Assembly (NCBI GenBank): GCA_022353185.1
Contig: JAKRWB010000059.1
Coordinates: 1 to 7,901 of the forward strand
Source: ANME-2 cluster archaeon
Lineage (GTDB): Archaea > Halobacteriota > Methanosarcinia > Methanosarcinales > Methanocomedenaceae
Length of the DNA: 7,901 nt
Direction: 5' to 3'
In this document: one piece after another, positions 5,047-7,901 of the stretch
Numbering within the stretch: position 1 is the stretch's first letter
Layout of the letters: the number at the start of each line of letters is the position of its first letter
Notes under the pieces: model-generated
What the model was told of the DNA's origin: nothing
What the model saw: only the letters and a program-made list of their open reading frames with translations
Database searches by the model: none
Program-made: the position numbers and the translations under genes

Positions 5047-6255
5047 ATGTACACCCAGAACTGTATCCAGTGCGACGCCAAATACACCCCTGAAGAGATT
5101 TTATATACCTGTCCAAAATGCAGTGGTCTGCTTGAGATAATCTATGACTGGTCAGGCCAGTCCATCAGCAGGAAAGACTTTGAAGGCATACCTCTGTCAT
5201 TATGGAAATACAAAGCACTCCTGCCTGTTGAGCGAGAGCCAGTGACCACCAATGAGGGTGGTACACCACTGTACAAGTGTGAACGCCTGGGCGAATCTTT
5301 TGGAACCGGAACATTTTATGTGAAACATGAAGGATTAAATCCTACAGGTAGTTTCAAGGACCGCGGCATGACCGTGGGTGTGTCCAAGGCTCTGGAATTG
5401 GGAATGAAAACGGTAGCATGTGCGTCTACTGGCAATACCTCGGCCTCACTGGCCATATACGGTGCCAAGGCAGGCATTCCTGTAGTGGTATTGCTGCCAG
5501 CTGGTAAGGTTGCCATGGGCAAGGTGGCCCAGGCAATAATGCACGGTGCCAAGGTGCTGAGCATTAAAGGTAACTTCGATGATGCCCTGAAACTTGTAAG
5601 GGACCTGTGTGACAACGAAGGGTTCTATTTGCTCAACTCGATAAATCCATACCGTCTTGAGGGGCAAAAGACCATTGCCTTTGAGATAGTGGACCAGCTG
5701 GGCTGGGAAGTGCCTGACAGAGTAGTTTTGCCGGTAGGCAATGCCGGAAATATCACAGCCATCTACAAGGGATTCAAGGAATTCTATGAACTGGGCCTGA
5801 CTGATAAGATACCAAAGATGACAGGTATACAGGCTGAAGGGGCGTGTCCGGTTGTGAACGCATTCAAGCAGAGATTGAATGATATCATACCCGTTTCCAA
5901 TCCTGAGACCGTGGCCACTGCTATCAGGATTGGCGACCCGGTCAATGCAATAAAGGCATTGAGGGCCATATACCAATCAGGCGGACTGGCAGAGTCGGTG
6001 TCTGATGAGGAAATTATAGCGGCCCAGAAGGACCTGGCCCGGATTGAGGGTATTGGCGTGGAACCAGCAAGTGCATCCTCTGTGGCAGGTTTCAGGAAAC
6101 TGTTTGGTATGGGTATCATTGAACCTGGCGAAACCGTGGTTTGCGTTACCACCGGACATCTGCTCAAGGACCCTGAAGAGGTATTGAGTATATGTGAAAG
6201 CCCTATTGAAGTGGAAGCTACTGCGGAGTCTGTGCGTAAGGCTGTATTTTCATAG
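5047..6255 (+). CDS. thrC: Threonine synthase
   Basis: Pyridoxal-phosphate enzyme converting O-phosphohomoserine to threonine, the last step of threonine synthesis. The 402-residue length fits the archaeal form. It starts with a zinc ribbon (C6-x2-C9 and C22-x2-C25), as in many archaeal ThrC proteins. The cofactor lysine is K104 in NPTGSFKDRG (98-107), followed by ACASTGNTSASLAIYGAKAG (124-143) and the phosphate-binding loop VGNAGN (230-235). The C-terminal EPASASSVAG (339-348) and TTGHLLKDP (368-376) are also typical. The zinc-ribbon N-terminus argues for threonine synthase over the related cysteate synthase of Methanosarcinales coenzyme M synthesis, though that paralogue cannot be fully excluded by eye. 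GGAG at 5036-5039 with a 7-base spacer fixes the ATG. A 98-base gap after iorB suggests its own promoter. Confidence 0.93.
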   Translation: MYTQNCIQCDAKYTPEEILYTCPKCSGLLEIIYDWSGQSISRKDFEGIPLSLWKYKALLPVEREPVTTNEGGTPLYKCERLGESFGTGTFYVKHEGLNPTGSFKDRGMTVGVSKALELGMKTVACASTGNTSASLAIYGAKAGIPVVVLLPAGKVAMGKVAQAIMHGAKVLSIKGNFDDALKLVRDLCDNEGFYLLNSINPYRLEGQKTIAFEIVDQLGWEVPDRVVLPVGNAGNITAIYKGFKEFYELGLTDKIPKMTGIQAEGACPVVNAFKQRLNDIIPVSNPETVATAIRIGDPVNAIKALRAIYQSGGLAESVSDEEIIAAQKDLARIEGIGVEPASASSVAGFRKLFGMGIIEPGETVVCVTTGHLLKDPEEVLSICESPIEVEATAESVRKAVFS

Positions 6256-6279
6256 TATTTATTTAATAAGATAGACATG

Positions 6280-6288
6280 TTTAAATAT
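6280..6288 (+). promoter_or_regulatory. Possible TATA box for the 216-residue gene
   Basis: TTTAAATAT lies in the A+T-rich gap after thrC, about 60 bases before the ATG at 6349. A start site some 25 bases downstream would leave a leader carrying GAGGGG (6332-6337). TTTATAAA at 6306-6313 is an alternative. Assigned by pattern only. Confidence 0.3.
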
Positions 6289-6348
6289 TTTGACTTTTCT
6301 ATAAGTTTATAAAGTAATTTATTTTTCATCTGAGGGGATGGAACATAT

Positions 6349-6999
6349 ATGATAGAACGAAAAGATATTCAAGGAACCATAGTTTTTATTGACCACGATA
6401 ATGGAGAAATCCATTTTTCTGACAGATCAAATATTATCAAATTACCATCAGTTGATGGACAGTTGTATGGGTTGGATGATTTATTTTCAGAATCTACATT
6501 TGAAACTTTTATAGTACCAAGCAGCATGGCTGGTGAAGGGTGTGCCGATGAGCGCATAACAGTAAAGGAGCCGGAACCTGAACAGTCACCTAAATATGTA
6601 GCTGATGAAACATTCTATAATTCCATTGATACTTCGGTTGTACGAAATTTTATGGGAAATAGGTTTGAAAGTTACAAACCAATGGATAAAGCTGCAGGTT
6701 ATGATGAAGTGCTCGCTTCTGAAAATGATCGGATGATTGCAGAAAATATTGTAAATACCACCTATGCCGATGTTCTGCTATATATTACATCCAAGAAGTT
6801 GATAGATAAGGGACAGATATTGGAAAATATCGAATGCGGCGAAGATATACTTGACAATCTGTTAACACACGGATTGTTAAAAGAGAATTATAAGGGCGAA
6901 CTATACTTCACATTCAAAGGCCTGGTGGTCAGGCGTAACCTCGAAAGTGCCTGTAGTATTGAAAATGTGCAAATTCCTGCCCAGCCAATAATGGCATAG
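6349..6999 (+). CDS. Uncharacterised protein with probable C-terminal winged helix
   Basis: A 216-residue protein I cannot assign to a named family. The N-terminal part (about 5-56) looks like a small beta-rich domain: IQGTIVFIDHDNGEIHF, then an acidic Leu/Asp stretch. The middle (about 65-115) is Pro/Glu-rich and probably flexible. From about 136 to 196 the order of helices followed by a beta hairpin (ADVLLYITSKKLIDKGQILENI, then ILDNLLTHGLLKENYKGELYFTFKGLVVRRN) fits a winged helix-turn-helix, suggesting DNA binding or a protein-interaction wing. No signal peptide or membrane segment is present. GAGGGG at 6332-6337 is eleven bases before the ATG, slightly far. The gene stands alone between thrC and the convergent ftr. 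A transcription regulator is a reasonable guess, but its target is unknown. Confidence 0.75.
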   Translation: MIERKDIQGTIVFIDHDNGEIHFSDRSNIIKLPSVDGQLYGLDDLFSESTFETFIVPSSMAGEGCADERITVKEPEPEQSPKYVADETFYNSIDTSVVRNFMGNRFESYKPMDKAAGYDEVLASENDRMIAENIVNTTYADVLLYITSKKLIDKGQILENIECGEDILDNLLTHGLLKENYKGELYFTFKGLVVRRNLESACSIENVQIPAQPIMA

Positions 7000-7024
7000 G
7001 TTTTTAAAACCTTAAAAAGAAAAA

Positions 7025-7049
7025 AAAGTGAGACCAGAGGTCTCACTTT
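7025..7049 (-). terminator. Intrinsic terminator of ftr containing its stop codon
   Basis: A perfect 11-bp stem, AAAGTGAGACC (7025-7035) with GGTCTCACTTT (7039-7049), encloses a 3-base loop. Read on the minus strand the hairpin runs into a T-rich run (T8, C, T5), which suits termination of ftr. The ftr TGA (7043-7045) lies inside the stem. On the + strand no T-run follows, so it is less suited to stopping the upstream gene. Confidence 0.8.
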
Positions 7050-7901
7050 ACTATATCGTGCAGATTGAACTTGTACGGACCCAGGTTTCCACCGAAGTTG
7101 CCTGCTGAGATCTTTTTGACACCGGGTATCATTACCGCGGCCTTGATACCTGCCAGCATTGCTTGTGAGATGACCTTCTCATCCAGTCCGTTGATAACGA
7201 TCTCGTAGATACCGTTCACATCAGCTGGTACATTGCTGCCCTCCACCTTGTTCTTGATACTGGGTGAGAACTTCTCATTGCTGGTGGCGTTTAAGAACTT
7301 ATAATTGTTGGCCCCGACCTTTGAACCGCTTGCAACTATGCCGCCCGGGAATGGGGTAATGACACCATCCACTTTGGCTATAGCATCAACAGCCGACTCG
7401 GCTGCGGCTAATGCTGCCATCTGGTTTTCAGCTAGCATAAAGAAATTGCCACCTGCAATTCCGGTCACTGCACCGATACTGTGCTCTGTGATGAAGTCTC
7501 CTTCCATCATAGGTATCCTATAGGCTCTTCGACCGCCAACTTCTATCTCTTCTTCCATCCCGTCCCCGAAAAATTTAAGCTTACCACCTGTGTCAAGTTG
7601 TTTCTCTGCGTCGGGAAGACCATTGTACATATGAGCAGTAGGAGCTGGTAATACGCAATCACCTAATCTGCTCATAAGCTGTCCTTCGAGACCTTTGAAA
7701 CCGAACGTACATATCTGGATATATACTCCGGGTCTGCCGTCAGGGGTCTCGTCTCCTCCAACGATCTTTTCTATACCACCTTCTGCCGGACAGTGGATAA
7801 CTGATGTTCCGAATCCTGTGGCTTCTCTAGCTGCTACAAGGGCCCAGCGCTCGGTGGCTCCGGTAATAAGTACCCTTGCAATCTTTATTGGGAATGCTTC
7901 T
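7043..7901 (-). CDS. ftr: Formylmethanofuran:tetrahydromethanopterin formyltransferase (5' end outside the window)
   Basis: Soluble cytoplasmic C1-pathway enzyme that moves the formyl group between methanofuran and N5 of tetrahydromethanopterin (or sarcinapterin); it serves methanogenesis, or the reverse route in methanotrophic archaea. The open frame runs from the TGA at 7043-7045 to the window edge: 285 residues visible of a usual length near 297, so roughly a dozen N-terminal residues and the start are missing. Visible family segments in order: EAFPIKIARVLITGATERWA, EATGFGTSVIHCPAEGGIEK, ETPDGRPGV, KFFGDGMEEE, GVITPFPGGIVASGSKVG, YEIVINGLDE and the C-terminal KISAGNFGGNLGPYKFNLHD. No frameshift or break is seen. 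The gene converges on the 216-residue gene and ends in its own hairpin. Together with the other genes it marks the host as a methane-cycle archaeon; Archaeoglobus-like archaea and methylotrophic bacteria also have Ftr homologues. Confidence 0.96.
   Translation of the reverse strand, partial: EAFPIKIARVLITGATERWALVAAREATGFGTSVIHCPAEGGIEKIVGGDETPDGRPGVYIQICTFGFKGLEGQLMSRLGDCVLPAPTAHMYNGLPDAEKQLDTGGKLKFFGDGMEEEIEVGGRRAYRIPMMEGDFITEHSIGAVTGIAGGNFFMLAENQMAALAAAESAVDAIAKVDGVITPFPGGIVASGSKVGANNYKFLNATSNEKFSPSIKNKVEGSNVPADVNGIYEIVINGLDEKVISQAMLAGIKAAVMIPGVKKISAGNFGGNLGPYKFNLHDIVK

Noticed and set aside
5446..5976. 176-codon open frame on the minus strand inside thrC
   Set aside because: Shadow of thrC codon bias; no motif and no ribosome binding site of note.
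5047..6255. Cysteate synthase instead of threonine synthase
   Set aside because: The N-terminal zinc ribbon and motif set fit archaeal threonine synthase as I recall it; a phylogeny would settle the small remaining doubt.
5784..6329. 181-codon open frame on the minus strand over the end of thrC
   Set aside because: It lies antisense to conserved threonine synthase motifs and has no family resemblance.

Overview
The window looks like archaeal chromosome, most likely from a methanogen or anaerobic methanotroph of the Methanosarcinales type (the ANME-2 / Methanoperedens group is possible, but this is not proven). The evidence is formylmethanofuran:tetrahydromethanopterin formyltransferase (ftr) at the right edge, an archaeal-style iorA-iorB pair (arylpyruvate:ferredoxin oxidoreductase), archaeal TATA-like sequences, and GAGG-type ribosome binding sites.

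The window has two parts. Positions 1 to about 1950 are an A+T-rich accessory stretch. It holds (a) a small HNH-endonuclease-like gene (181-819) preceded by a strongly structured segment (about 60-160) and bracketed by a perfect 20-bp direct repeat (56-75 and 815-834), which looks like a compact mobile element with a structured RNA; (b) a second structured, apparently non-coding stretch (about 835-1142), followed by A+T-rich DNA with inverted and tandem repeats (1133-1290); and (c) a GxxExxY-family PD-(D/E)XK nuclease-like gene (1396-1797) flanked by a 33-bp near-perfect inverted repeat (1364-1396 / 1811-1843).

From about 1959 onward the DNA is richer in G+C and carries ordinary housekeeping genes: an uncharacterised 183-residue protein, iorA (TTG start), iorB (4-bp overlap with iorA), then thrC (threonine synthase), all on the + strand. 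After thrC comes an uncharacterised 216-residue protein with a probable C-terminal winged helix. Facing it on the minus strand is ftr, whose stop codon lies inside a perfect 11-bp terminator hairpin; the ftr start is beyond the window.

IorAB oxidatively decarboxylates arylpyruvates from aromatic amino acids to aryl-CoA and reduces ferredoxin (or runs in reverse). ThrC makes threonine. Ftr is a C1 step of (reverse) methanogenesis. No single pathway joins the genes. The most interesting part is the left accessory region, where an HNH gene, a structured RNA-like leader and a repeated target-like sequence occur together in a way reminiscent of HEARO / OMEGA (IscB or TnpB) elements, without a recognisable RuvC nuclease.
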